Shown here: one piece after another, positions 1 through 8,681 of the stretch
How positions within the stretch are numbered: position 1 is the stretch's first letter
Layout: the number at the start of each line of letters is the position of its first letter
Assembly: GCA_001311805.1 (NCBI GenBank)
Contig: BBCA01000072.1
Span: 1 to 12,679 of the forward strand
Reading direction: 5' to 3'
Source: Lentibacillus juripiscarius JCM 12147
Lineage (GTDB): Bacteria > Bacillota > Bacilli > Bacillales_D > Amphibacillaceae
DNA: 12,679 nucleotides
Position numbers and translations under genes: made by a program
Notes under the pieces: model-generated
Told to the model about the DNA's origin: nothing
Databases searched by the model: none
What the model saw: the letters and a program-made list of their open reading frames with translations, nothing else

Positions 1-87
1 TTTTTTATTTAAAAACTTTATATTATTTTCTTTTTGCTTTTGCTTTTATCTCTATTTTACTTCGAATATCGATGGTATTCGATTATT

Positions 88-106
88 TTTGACAATGTTT
101 GTCGAA
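88..106. promoter_or_regulatory. Pair of Spo0A boxes (0A boxes), probable spo0A control region
   Basis: TTTGTCGAA at 98-106 on the plus strand matches the 0A-box consensus TTTGTCRAA exactly. ATTGTCAAA at 88-96 on the minus strand differs from it at one position. The two sites are divergent and one base apart. They lie downstream of spoIVB and its terminator, where spo0A follows on the same strand in Bacillus, so autoregulation of spo0A from this region is a reasonable inference. spo0A itself is outside the window. A 7-bp inverted repeat (TCGAATA, 7-nt spacer, TATTCGA; 62-82) lies next to them and I could not assign it. No sigma-H promoter was recognised. Confidence 0.5.
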
Positions 107-136
107 AAATATTTAAATGTATTATTATTGTAGCAT

Positions 137-181
137 AAAAAAGCCTGTTATAGGATGAAATTCCTGTAACAGGCTTTTTTT
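137..181 (-). terminator. Rho-independent terminator of the recN-spoIVB end of the cluster
   Basis: A near-perfect stem pairs AAAAAAGCCTGTTA with TAACAGGCTTTTTT and continues with four more pairs, one of them G-U, to an 8-nt loop. Read on the minus strand it starts directly after the spoIVB stop and ends in a T-run, as an intrinsic terminator should. Because both flanks are A/T runs it could also stop transcription on the plus strand. Confidence 0.9.
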
Positions 182-183
182 AT

Positions 184-1469
184 TTAGCTTGCTTCCTCTT
201 TCTTGGACTGTTCTTTCACTTTGATTCCAGCTTCCTGCAGCATCCATTCAATGTGGACGCCATAGCCACTGGTCGAATCATTAACAAAACGTGCGTGACT
301 GCTCCGATTATTTTGCCATCCTGAATAATCGGGCTGCCGCTCATGCCCTGGACGATCCCACCTGTTTTGTTCAGGAGCTCCTCATCCGTTATTTGAATGA
401 CCATTCCTTTTTTGGCCGGGAATTTTTTGCGGTACACTGCTGACAACCTTTACGTCAAATGCTTCCACTTCTTCCCCTTCCAGAACGGTCAAAATCTTGG
501 CTGGTCCTTCTTTCACTTGGTGTGACAAAGCAATTGGCATTGGTTTGTCATATTCGCCATTCTTTATAGGTTTGTTTAACTTGCCGAAAATACCGAAAGG
601 GCTGTTTTTGGTAATACTACCGATTTTTTTTATCTTTAACGGAGAATTTTGCCTGTTTTTCACCTGGATCTCCGTCATTGCCTTTTTCAATTGAAGTAAC
701 GTTGGAGCGTACGATGGAACCGTTATGGATTTCAATCGGCTTCTGTGTATCCATATCAGATATAACATGGCCAAGTGCTCCATAATTTTGGTTTCTGGAT
801 CATAAAATGTCATCGTTCCAATTCCTGCTGCTGAATCACGTATATACAATCCAATGCGGTATTCGCCTTCTTTTTCATCTTTTGCGGGATCAAGCGTTGT
901 TTCGATGGTTTCATTATCCCGTTTCACTGTTAATGTCAGTTCCTTGTTTTCTTTACCAGCTTCTTTCACAAATGGTTTAACATCTTCCATTTCCTTAATT
1001 TTCTCGCCATTTATCTTCAGTATAACATCGCCTACTTGAATGTCTGCTTTTTCCCCGGGAGACACCATTCCATCCTCTGTTTAATTTGATGATGTCCAAC
1101 GACAAGGACGCCAAGTGTATGCAACTGGACACCGATGGATTGTCCGCCTGGAACGACCCGGATGTCCTCAAGCACCGATACATCCACTTTTTCATCGGAA
1201 ATCCGGCCGCTTCATACATAAGCTGACTATTTCCTTGTTCTTTCGGATAAAATACAGAGGAATCCATGGCTTGGATACTTTCGCCAGAGGAATCAATCGA
1301 CACATTGTGCCGAGTGCAGGCACGTCAAGGGTGATGCAGTGTTATTTAGTGTGACAATTTCGTCGGGAATGGAAAGGTATTGCTGGACTGGTTTCAAAAA
1401 AGGAAGCGCCAGTACTGCAATAAGAAGAAAAATGCCTGTCCATATTCGAATTTTGCTGTGTAGCTTCAC
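184..1469 (-). CDS. spoIVB: SpoIVB, sporulation signalling serine peptidase (frameshifted in this sequence)
   Basis: SpoIVB is secreted from the forespore into the intermembrane space, where it cleaves SpoIVFA so that SpoIVFB can process pro-sigma-K. After correction the protein is about 429 aa, against 426 in B. subtilis. Visible parts are an N-terminal signal anchor ([10 protein letters not shown]), a PDZ domain (around [20 protein letters not shown]), the [11 protein letters not shown] block with the catalytic His, and [12 protein letters not shown] with the catalytic Ser. Eight single-base errors break the frame: near 286-289, 423-428 (extra), 624-631 (extra), 784-785, 1078-1083, 1188-1192, 1304-1306 and 1329-1331; all but the two marked are missing bases. 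The end matches the family (…[10 protein letters not shown]…, TAA at 184-186). The start chosen is GTG at 1469, about 10 nt after GAGGAG; an in-frame ATG at 1502 has no better ribosome site. Identity is certain, exact residues are not. Confidence 0.93.
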
Positions 1470-1555
1470 CCAATTCACTCTCCTCGGCCAACCCCATACC
1501 ATTAATTTCTCTTTGTACTTCTAATTTGACCGAACGGCACCCATTTTAAACTGGT

Positions 1556-1606
1556 GAAAAAAAGAAAAGCTGTGTATCTTTTCCTTTTTAAAAAATACCA
1601 GCTTTC
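1556..1606 (-). terminator. Probable intrinsic terminator after recN
   Basis: On the minus strand AAAGCTGGTAT pairs with ATACACAGCTTT (one bulged A) around a mainly A/T loop, and is followed by CTTTTCTTTTTTTC. It sits just downstream of the recN stop and about 90 nt before spoIVB. This fits separate sporulation-specific transcription of spoIVB, although no sigma-F or sigma-G promoter was recognised between the two genes. Confidence 0.65.
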
Positions 1607-1631
1607 CCGGTTGGATTTTAATGTATAAAAA

Positions 1632-3341
1632 CTATTGTGTTGATTGTTTATAATTGGAAGCCAATGCAAGCATTTCCCTGGCGTGTTCTTTTGCTGTTTC
1701 TGTTAATTTCGTCCCGGTGATCATCCGGCTCAACTCGTCAATTTTTTCCTTTTCACTCAATTCTTCAACAACGGTTGCTGTTCTGTCATTTTTTCGTATT
1801 TCTGAATCAGCTTGTGAATATCCGACATTGCCGCCACTTGTGGCAAATGAGTAATGCAAAGCACTTGGGACTGCCTGGAGATTTGATAGATCTTTTCGGC
1901 AATAGCCTGCGCAACCCGTCCGCTAACGCCAGTGTCCACTTCATCAAAATAACACTGGTGACGCCCTGATGTCTGGCAAACAGTTTTTTCAGTGCCAGCA
2001 TAATTCGCGACATTCACCACCCGAAGCTACTTTATTCAACTGTTTCAATGGTTCGCCCGGGTTGGCAGAAATAAGAAATTGAACGTAATCAAATCCGTCC
2101 CGGTGCAATTTCACATTTTTTTCTGTGCCCGTTTCAGTTTTGGAATCAAACGATATGGAAAAAGAAGCCTTTTCCAGATAAAGACCGGCTAGTTCCCCGT
2201 ATATATTATCGGTCAGCGATTTAGCAGCCTTCTGGCGAAGATCGTGAAGTTCTTTTGCTTCCAGGTATGCATCCTGATATGTTTCCGCAATTTGTTCTTC
2301 AAATTTTGCCAAATGTGTGTCCTTATCTGTAAGCTGTTCGATTTCTTCCTCGATTTTACCGAGGTATTCCAGTATCTCATTCACAGAAGGACCGTATTTC
2401 TTTTTCAACCGATCAATTTCATACAGCCTCGATTCAATTTCATTCAATCGCTCTGAATCATATTGGAGTGAATCAGCGTAATTGCGCAGCTCGTACATCA
2501 GTTCTTCAACAAGGTAATAGTGATTAGATAATTCCTCAGCCTTTTCAGCAATAAAGGAATCATACTCACTACTGTTCTGCAGGGATTGGTTAGCCATGCC
2601 CAGCCATTCAATCCCTCTCTGTTCACCATAAAGGGCGTTGTAGGCATCCTGCAGTCCATTGTATATCCGCTCAAAATTCGCAAGCTGGCTGCGCTCCTCT
2701 TCCAGCCGCACATCTTCATCAGGAGTGAGATTGGCTTGTTCGATTTCGTTTTGCTGAAATTGCAGCAAATCCAGACGCTGCGTCATTTCCTGCTCATTGG
2801 CGCTTAGTTCATTATACCTTTTTTGTAACGAAAGCAATTTTCATATAGGCGGGTATATTCTTTTTGCGTTTCCTATCTGTTTTTCACTGTATAAATCAAG
2901 GAGCCGGATATGATTTTCCGGATCCATTAATGATTGGGTTTCATGCTGGCTATGTATATCAATCAGTCGCTTGCCAAATTCCTTGAGAATAGCAAGGGTG
3001 ACTAATTTACCATTCACCCTGCAGATACTTTTACCGCCAGATGTGATTGTACGGTTCAGTACCATCATGCCGTCCTGCATATCGATTCCATACGTATCAG
3101 CAGTAGCATACAATTCTTCCTGATTGGAATCCAATGTAAAAAGTCCTTCAATTTGAGCTTTGCTTGTCCCATGCCGGACGTATTCCACTGAGCCCCTTCC
3201 GCCTGCCAGGAGCTGGACGGCATCGATGATAATCGATTTCCCGGCCCCTGTTTCACCGGTAAGAACAGTCAACCCATCATCAAATGTAATCGACATTTCA
3301 TCAATGATAGCAAAATCCTTTATAGACAGTTCTGTCAGCAC
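1632..3341 (-). CDS. recN: RecN, SMC-like DNA repair ATPase (frameshifted in this sequence)
   Basis: RecN is an early responder to DNA double-strand breaks that gathers and holds DNA ends for recombination. Corrected length is about 570 aa (576 in B. subtilis). It has the expected order: Walker A GETGAGKS at residues 29-36, a Q-loop region (IDIHSQHETQSL), a long charged coiled coil in the middle (encoded about 2150-2830), then the ABC signature ASGGELSR, Walker B FDEVDTGVSG and the ITHLPQVAAM His motif. Five indels break the frame: near 1789-1794, 1946-1949, 2012-2013 and 2836-2840 (missing bases) and at 2861-2865 (extra base). The start is GTG at 3341, preceded by AGGTGAGG at good spacing and giving MLTELSIKDFAII, which aligns with the B. 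subtilis N-terminus; a GTG three codons upstream is less likely. It begins 16 nt after argR, so the two are probably co-transcribed. Stop TAG at 1632-1634. Confidence 0.95.
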
Positions 3342-3357
3342 ATGCCTCACCTCGCTG

Positions 3358-3807
3358 CTACAGCATACTTAAAAAGCGGTCCTGGATAACCACCGGGTCC
3401 TCTTCCGTCCTGCAGATAATTAAACAAGTATCATCACCACAAATCGTTCCCATAATTTCGTCCCATTCGAGATTATCGATCAGGACACCAAGGGCATGTG
3501 CATTACCGGGCAGTGTCTTTAACACAATAAAATGACTCGTGTACTCCATTTTGACAAATGCATCCCTGATTAAGCGTTTTAATTTATCAAGTGGGTTGAA
3601 GCGATTATCTGCTGGCAGGCTGTATTTATAACTTCCATTGAATGATGGTACCTTCACAAGGTGCAATTCTTTTATGTCGCGTGATACGGTAGCCTGCGTC
3701 ACATCATAACCCGCAGATTTAAGCTGATCGGCAAGTTCATCCTGGGTTTCAATTTCTTTTTCTGTTATAAGTTCGCGTATTTTAATATGGCGCTGAATTT
3801 TACTCAT
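3358..3807 (-). CDS. argR: ArgR/AhrC, arginine repressor/activator
   Basis: This is the arginine-responsive hexameric regulator that represses arginine biosynthesis and activates catabolism by binding ARG boxes. The 149-aa product equals B. subtilis AhrC in length. The N-terminal winged helix-turn-helix is visible, with recognition segment [17 protein letters not shown] (residues 37-53). The C-terminal oligomerisation and arginine-binding domain contains GTICGDDT (120-127), whose acidic pair contacts arginine in the family. The start is ATG at 3807 with GGAGG six bases upstream; a reading four codons longer has no ribosome site. The frame is intact, unlike its neighbours on both sides. No ARG box was recognised upstream, so autoregulation cannot be claimed. 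tlyA lies 57 nt upstream and recN 16 nt downstream. Confidence 0.97.
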   Translation of the reverse strand: MSKIQRHIKIRELITEKEIETQDELADQLKSAGYDVTQATVSRDIKELHLVKVPSFNGSYKYSLPADNRFNPLDKLKRLIRDAFVKMEYTSHFIVLKTLPGNAHALGVLIDNLEWDEIMGTICGDDTCLIICRTEEDPVVIQDRFLSML

Positions 3808-3847
3808 AAAAGCCTCCATTTAAAAACTCGGATGCCCATCACTAGTT

Positions 3848-3863
3848 AAAAAGGCTGTGAGCC
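3848..3863 (-). terminator. Weak hairpin with T-run after tlyA
   Basis: On the minus strand GGCT-CAC-AGCC is followed by TTTTT, one base after the tlyA stop. The stem is only four pairs with a three-base loop, so strong termination is unlikely. It may only reduce read-through into argR, or be chance. Confidence 0.25.
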
Positions 3864-3864
3864 G

Positions 3865-4688
3865 TCATGTATCTTTCTTTTCTCTAAAATTGCGGTGGGC
3901 AGCTTCTACTGCTTCATTTAAGCTGATATCCGCTTGTATGCTTTCTGCTTCTTTCTCCCAGCCCAGATGAGCCAGAAACTCAATATTCCCATCACCGCCA
4001 GTTATCGGAGAGTGTGTCAGACCCATCAGCTCGTATCCTTCCCGACGGGCATATCCGATAACATTTTCGAGAACTTCCAAATGCACTTTTTGTCATGGAC
4101 GATTCCTTTTTTCCCCACCTGCTCACGTCCGGCTTCGAATTGTGGCTTAATAAGAGCAATAATGTCACTGTCCGGTTTAAGCAGCTGTTTCAGCACAGGC
4201 AATATGAGTTTGAGTGATATAAAAGATACGTCAATTGCTGCAAAATCTGGCTTTTCATCGTTAAGCATATCAGGTGTAACATATCGAAAGTTTGTCCGTT
4301 CCATTACAATAACCCGGTCATCATTCCGCAATTTCCAATCCAACTGATTGTAACCGACGTCAATGGCAAAGCTAAGCCGCGCGCCATTCTGCAGTGCACA
4401 ATCCGTAAATCCGCCGGTAGACGATCCAACGTCCACCACGACCTTTTCCTTTAGTGATATGGAAAAATGACGGATGGCTTTTTCCAGCTTTAATCCGCCA
4501 CGTCCTACATACGGGATGTCTTTTCCTTTAACTGTCAGAGGAATAGACTCACTCACTTTCATACCTGGCTTGTCAAGCCGGTCCTGACCTGAGAAAACAA
4601 GTCCGGCCATAATGACCCGCTTTGCTTTTTCTCTGGTGTTGATTAAATCCCGTTCCACTAACAATACATCTAATCGCTTTTTGCCCAT
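3865..4688 (-). CDS. tlyA: TlyA/YqxC family rRNA 2'-O-methyltransferase (one frameshift)
   Basis: TlyA-family enzymes use S-adenosylmethionine to methylate ribose 2'-OH groups in rRNA; in mycobacteria this is linked to capreomycin sensitivity. The target of the Bacillus proteins is less certain. An S4 RNA-binding domain (RLDVLLVERDLINTREKAKRV, residues 5-25 onward) is followed by an FtsJ-like methyltransferase domain: motif I VVDVGSSTGGFTD (84-96), AIDVSFISL with the catalytic Asp near 153, LIKPQFEAGRE with Lys 181, and the C-terminal SPITGGDGNIEFL. A missing A in the run at 4087-4091 shifts the frame after GIVHDKK; restoring it gives 274 aa. The start is ATG at 4688, aligned with the family N-terminus. 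The same frame stays open upstream into the MITE, but that part has no similarity to TlyA. dxs is normally just upstream and is absent here. Confidence 0.93.
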
Positions 4689-4723
4689 TCCTTTTATCCC
4701 TTTTCTTCCTGTAGAATGTATAA

Positions 4724-4942
4724 GTGCGTGTTCAAAAAGGAGGATAAAAAGGACCGAGAATTTCGAGGCGACGCAGTTTCGGAAGGCGGACTTCCACAGG
4801 ATGTGGTGACTTCTGCAGTTGACTATTGACGTGGGCAGTTTTAGCAGAAGAGCCGCTTTTGCTACAGATTCATGAGTAGCGGAGAAACAAGTCAACGAAG
4901 AAATTCGATATGTCATTTTTACCGGACTTTTTGAACAACCTC
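4724..4942 (+). mobile_element. MITE-like repeat, 219-bp copy 1
   Basis: A non-coding element lies between oapA and tlyA. The ends carry an exact 11-bp terminal inverted repeat, TGTTCAAAAAG at 4729-4739 and CTTTTTGAACA at 4927-4937, extendable imperfectly to 4724-4942. The five bases TATAA occur directly outside both limits (4719-4723 and 4943-4947) and may be a target-site duplication, although an A/T-only pentamer is weak evidence. A second, internally deleted copy in the opposite orientation lies at 12459-12537. I see no transposase, so movement would need an enzyme supplied in trans. Internal sequence such as GGACTTCCACAGGATGTGG could form small hairpins. Confidence 0.75.
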
Positions 4943-4956
4943 TATAAATCAATCAT

Positions 4957-5544
4957 TTATTTACTTGTTTTGCTGTCATTAGGGAGCAGTTTGATTTTCA
5001 GGCGCTGTTCCATGAATGCGATAACTTTCCCGGCAAAAATGAGGGCTGTGGAAGCATTAATAGCGGCATATTTCCCGACCGCTTTTCCACCCACCGTCAA
5101 AGCGGCAACCAAGCTGGTCAGTATGACGGATAGAACAATCTGCAGCGTAGATCCGTCACCCTGATCAAACATATTGGCAATCTGCAGTACAACAGTTGCT
5201 GATGCGGTACCACTGACAACACCTGATATATCACCAATGACATCATTACAGAAACTGGCAAATTTATCGGCGTTACGGATGATTTTAACGGCTTCCTTTG
5301 CACCAGTAATCTTTTCGGCTGCCATTGCATGAAAAGGTTTTTCACTGGCAGCGGTAGCGGCAATGCCAAGCATATCAAACATAACACCAATAAATACGAT
5401 GATAAACACAATTACCAGTCCAAGTATCCAAATCACATTACTTAGAATGGATTCAGATACCACTGAAAAAATAGCCGCTAACACAAACGTGATAACGGCA
5501 ATAGTAACACTGAAATGCAGCGATTTTTTAGTTTGCTGTTTCAT
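4957..5544 (-). CDS. oapA: OapA, OLE RNA-associated membrane protein
   Basis: OapA binds OLE RNA and anchors it to the cell membrane. In Bacillus (Alkalihalobacillus) halodurans, loss of either component causes sensitivity to cold, short-chain alcohols and magnesium. The 195-aa product shows four probable membrane segments near residues 10-30, 36-58, 101-125 and 133-155. Between the second and third is a conserved-looking polar stretch, ASEKPFHAMAAEKITGAKEA (66-85), followed by RNADKFASFCNDVIGD. The C-terminus is basic (RLKIKLL…KTSK). The call rests on topology, size and above all on position, directly downstream of OLE RNA on the same strand, as in known OLE loci; I could not align it to a database. 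Start ATG at 5544 with AGAGG five bases upstream. The frame is intact. The next gene, tlyA, is separated by the MITE. Confidence 0.85.
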   Translation of the reverse strand: MKQQTKKSLHFSVTIAVITFVLAAIFSVVSESILSNVIWILGLVIVFIIVFIGVMFDMLGIAATAASEKPFHAMAAEKITGAKEAVKIIRNADKFASFCNDVIGDISGVVSGTASATVVLQIANMFDQGDGSTLQIVLSVILTSLVAALTVGGKAVGKYAAINASTALIFAGKVIAFMEQRLKIKLLPNDSKTSK

Positions 5545-5569
5545 TTTAACCTCTAATTCAAAAAATATG

Positions 5570-6181
5570 TAGTAGAAGGAATGGTCATTTAAAAGGTAAA
5601 AACTGCGGCTTAGGTCCAGTAGGTTTTCCCAGATGGATACCCTATGTTGCCATAAAGGCGGTTCCCCTTTAAATCCATCTCGACTCCGTCACCGGAAGCC
5701 GGACTGGATTACCACTTAGTCCGCACTATAATCCCTTTTAAATGTCCAATGAGCAGTCTAGGAGTTTTCCTCAGCAGTCTTTGACCGTTCCCTAGCCTCT
5801 TTTGCAGTGATGATTTCATAGAGATTAAATAACCAAGCCGGTTGGCCACCCGGATTGATTATTATTGCTCTAATCCCCTCACCACCACTCAAGGCAGGCT
5901 ACGCTGCAAATAAGGCTCCCACGCCCTATTATGCAGGTTCATACCCCATTCCATAGCGAAACCTAGGCTTAGGGTCCACTACAGAGATGGGCCTCCGCGG
6001 TAATCGGGTCAACGCCCACATGCCTTTGTGGATCGCCCGAAAACCTTAACTCCCAGCACTGACCCAAGGCTGGGCGCCTCAAGCCAGCACAAGGAACTTC
6101 ATCGATGTGCCCTTTGGCGGATTTTTAGGCCCGCCTTCAAGAACGGAGGACTGACTAGAATACTGCACCATTCCTTTACTA
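5570..6181 (-). ncRNA. ole: OLE RNA (ornate, large, extremophilic)
   Basis: OLE is a highly structured bacterial RNA of about 610 nt, found in extremophilic and anaerobic Firmicutes, that works with OapA at the membrane. This 612-nt stretch has no credible reading frame and sits between ispA and oapA on the same strand, as in B. halodurans. Its ends pair: TAGTAAAGGAATGGT (6181-6167) with ACCATTCCTTCTACTA (5585-5570), 15 pairs with one bulged C. Inside are GC-rich hairpins: GGCGG/CCGCC (6116-6120 with 6131-6135), CCCAGC/GCTGGG (6052-6057 with 6069-6074), GGACT/AGTCC, CTAGG/CCTAG and CCGG/CCGG. Base composition is more GC-rich than the surrounding gaps. An extended -10 box about 7 nt upstream fits the proposed 5' end. 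A group II intron is unlikely because no reverse transcriptase or recognisable domain V is present. Confidence 0.9.
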
Positions 6182-6186
6182 GTATT

Positions 6187-6195
6187 ATTATAACA
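6187..6195 (-). promoter_or_regulatory. Extended -10 promoter for OLE RNA
   Basis: On the minus strand TGTTATAAT is a perfect extended -10 element (TGnTATAAT). Transcription would begin about 7 nt downstream, near 6180, within a base of the first pair of the OLE end-to-end helix (6181). No good -35 box was found at the normal spacing, which an extended -10 can tolerate. The element lies between the ispA stop and OLE, so OLE-oapA may be transcribed independently as well as by read-through from ispA. Confidence 0.6.
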
Positions 6196-6222
6196 TAGGA
6201 CAGACAAAATTACTATGGATTA

Positions 6223-7105
6223 TTAATAATCCCGTGCACTGAAATAGTCCGTAAGCAGTGCAAGGTAGGAAGTCTCTGCACCGGCCTTGCGCAATGCTTC
6301 TTTCGCCCTCTGTACATAGGAGGATTTTTCTCTATCGCCCCCTCCAGTCCAAGCAGCTTCGGATAGGTATTTTTATCATTCGCTTCATCACTGCCGACCG
6401 GTTTACCGAGTTTATCCGGGTCCCCAGTAACATCAAGAACATCATCCTGTACCTGAAAAATTAAGCCGAGATAATATGCAAAGTTTTCTAAATGTGCTAT
6501 CTGCTCGGTGCTGGCTCCGCCAAGATATGCTCCGGTGCCAACAGCAAATCGAAGCAGTTCCCCTGTTTTCAGCGTGTGTATGGTTTCCAGCTCTTCCAGT
6601 GTAATCTCTCTTTGTTCAGCTTTCATGTCCAGAGCTTGCCCGGCTACCATTCCCTTTGGCCCGCTCACTTCAGAAAGCGACTTCACAATCTGGACTTTCT
6701 GATTCGCTGATAATTGCGGGTCGCTTGAAATCAGCTCAAAACTGTATGTCAGTAAGGCATCTCCTGCCAGAATCGCCGTGGCTTCATCATACACTTTATG
6801 GTTCGTCGGCTGTCCGCGGCGCAGGTCATCATCATCCATTGCCGGCAAGTCATCATGAATGAGGGAGTACGTATGAATCATCTCCAGTGCAACTGCAGGT
6901 GTAAGGGCCACATCTGTATCATTATCGTACGCATGGTACGCAGCCATTAAAAGAACAGGCCGGAGCCGTTTACCGCCAGCTTCAACTGAATACAGCATGG
7001 AAGCTTTCAGACGTTCCGGAATGTCCAATTCACGCAGCTGGTGTTCAAGCTCCTGCTCGACAGCCGTTTTTGGTCATCCATGAATTTATTCAATTCCTGC
7101 TGCAC
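6223..7105 (-). CDS. ispA: IspA, farnesyl (polyprenyl) diphosphate synthase (two frameshifts)
   Basis: This trans-prenyltransferase condenses isopentenyl diphosphate with dimethylallyl and geranyl diphosphate to make farnesyl diphosphate for menaquinone and undecaprenyl lipids. The first Asp-rich motif is DDLPAMDDDD (starting at residue 85) and the second is FQVQDDVLD (Asp 221-225), both needed for Mg-diphosphate binding; GGKRLRP and the KTGELL segment are also present. Two missing A residues break the frame: run 7067-7071 near the N-terminus and run 6325-6329 near the C-terminus. Corrected, it is 294 aa, against 296 in B. subtilis, ending …LLTDYFSARDY. The start is GTG at 7105, two bases after the xseB stop, with GGAGGAG five bases upstream. 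Without the correction the apparent start would be a TTG 26 codons later. OLE RNA follows about 40 nt downstream. Confidence 0.94.
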
Positions 7106-7107
7106 AG

Positions 7108-7340
7108 CTACTCCTCCCCCTGAACATCGAACGTTTCCAGTTCGCCCTGGTCATTCATAATTTGTGTCATTTTTTCTGTACATCTGTCAGTTTATCACTG
7201 CAAACTTTCGAAAGTTTCATACCTTCCTGGTAATAAGTAATTGCCTTTTCTAATGGAACGTCCCCTTTTTCAAGCTTTTCTACGATTTTTTCAAGCTCAA
7301 GCATTGCTTCCTCAAAAGAATGGTTATTCTCCTGCTCCAT
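7108..7340 (-). CDS. xseB: XseB, exodeoxyribonuclease VII small subunit (one frameshift)
   Basis: XseB is the small helical subunit that joins XseA to form exonuclease VII, which degrades single-stranded DNA from either end. The sequence [20 protein letters not shown] is typical of the family, followed by [22 protein letters not shown]. The T-run at 7170-7175 is one base short; without it the reading stops early at about 57 aa, and with it the protein is 77 aa, ending …[10 protein letters not shown], close to the 84 aa of B. subtilis. Start ATG at 7340 with AAGGAGGAG four bases upstream. It overlaps the end of xseA by 17 nt and ends two bases before ispA, so translational coupling is likely. 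Confidence 0.92.
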
Positions 7341-8681
7341 TGCTCTCCTCCTTTTTGTCCATTACCTGACAATCAAGTAACCCATCCGCAAGTTTCACGG
7401 TTACATGGTCTTTTACGGATACATAATCAACTGATTTCAGCAACTCTCCTGTGGGATTATAAAGAATGGCATATCCACGTTTCATCGTCTCCAGCGGATT
7501 AAGAAGGGACAGCTTCCCAATAGCCGTCTGCAGCCGGTCAGCACTTTTTCCAGGTGACCGTTCATCAAATCACCTAGTTGTTTATTATACTGCTTAAGAT
7601 CCCTTCTGGCGTGGTCCATTTGACGTTGTGGATGGAGTGCTGCAAGCCTTGTCGTTAACTGCTGAAATGCGTCCCGTTTCATCCGCAATTCCATTGAAGC
7701 CGTTTTTTCAAGACGATCAACGTGTCTGTCCAATTCCTGTTCTTTTTGTTTCATTAGCTGCTCAGGATAGCGAAATGCATATGATTGCTTCAGCCGGTTC
7801 AGATGCTGCTGTGCACTAGTGGCATATTGCGTCATCATTTTAGCCAAATACCGCTCGAGATTATCCAGCTTCTCGGCAAGTTCAAGCTGTGACGGGACAA
7901 CTATTTCGGCAGCACCTGTCGGGGTCGGTGCCCGTACATCAGCCACATAATCGGTGATGGTTGTATCGGTTTCATGACCCACAGCTGAAATAATCGGTAT
8001 GGCAGATTGGAAAATCGCACTGGCCACGATTTCTTCATTGAAACTCCATAATTCCTCAATGGATCCGCCGCCCCTGCCAGCAATCAGGACATCAAACAGT
8101 TTGGTCTCGTTCGCCTTCTTGATTGCGTCCGCAATGGATTGCGGTGCATTTGGGCCCTGAACAAGTACTGGAATTACCGTTGTCCTGGCAATAGGATATC
8201 TTCGTTTTATAGTTGTAAGAATATCACGGACAGCAGCCCCTGTTGGCGAAGTAATGACACCAATGTGCCGCGGGTAGGCAGGCAATTCTTTCTTATGCCG
8301 TTCGTCAAAATACCCCAGTTTATGTAGTTTCTCCTTCAGCTGCTCATAGGCCAAATAAAGGGAGCCGAGTCCGTCCGGTTCCATTTGCTGGATATACAAT
8401 TGATACTGGCCAAATTGTTCAAACACACCGACTTCGCCCTTTATCAGCACATTCATGCCATTTTCAGGCCTGAATTTCAGTCGGCGATTATTACCGGCGA
8501 ACATAACTGCCTGTATGCGTGCATGATCATCCTTAATCGTTAAGTACATATGGCCCCGGCTGTGATGTTTAAAATTGGAAATTTCCCCTTTTAGCCAAAT
8601 GTGCTTTAAATGGGGGTCTGTTTCAAATTTACGTTTAATATATTTCGTCAGTGCTGTGACAGTTAAATAATTATTTTCCAA
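7324..8681 (-). CDS. xseA: XseA, exodeoxyribonuclease VII large subunit (one frameshift)
   Basis: This is the catalytic subunit of exonuclease VII. An N-terminal OB-fold ([18 protein letters not shown]… to about residue 100) binds single-stranded DNA. The catalytic domain carries [34 protein letters not shown] and [12 protein letters not shown], then a long coiled-coil region that binds XseB copies. A base is missing near 7533-7536; restoring it gives a 452-aa protein ending …[16 protein letters not shown]…, against 448 in B. subtilis. The start proposed is TTG at 8681, giving [15 protein letters not shown] and overlapping the end of folD by 11 nt; AAGGGG lies 11 bases upstream, a rather long spacing, so the start is less certain than the identity. 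A missing base in folD makes folD and xseA read as one long frame; this is not a real fusion. Confidence 0.94.

Noticed and set aside
1470..1555. Sigma-F or sigma-G promoter in front of spoIVB
   Set aside because: Expected from biology, but no pair of boxes with correct spacing could be identified.
184..3341. spoIVB and recN as true pseudogenes
   Set aside because: The indels are mostly in homopolymers, occur equally in essential genes, and every catalytic motif is preserved when the frame is followed.
3934..4347. 137-codon open frame on the plus strand opposite tlyA
   Set aside because: It is antisense to a well-conserved gene, has no recognisable motif and no ribosome site; a shadow of tlyA codon use.
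4689..4952. Upstream extension of the tlyA reading frame (88 extra codons) through the MITE
   Set aside because: The extra part has no similarity to TlyA proteins, is encoded by repeat sequence, and the family N-terminus with its own ATG begins at 4688.
5570..6181. Group II intron or other self-splicing element
   Set aside because: No reverse transcriptase and no recognisable domain V; location next to oapA, length and end pairing fit OLE RNA better.
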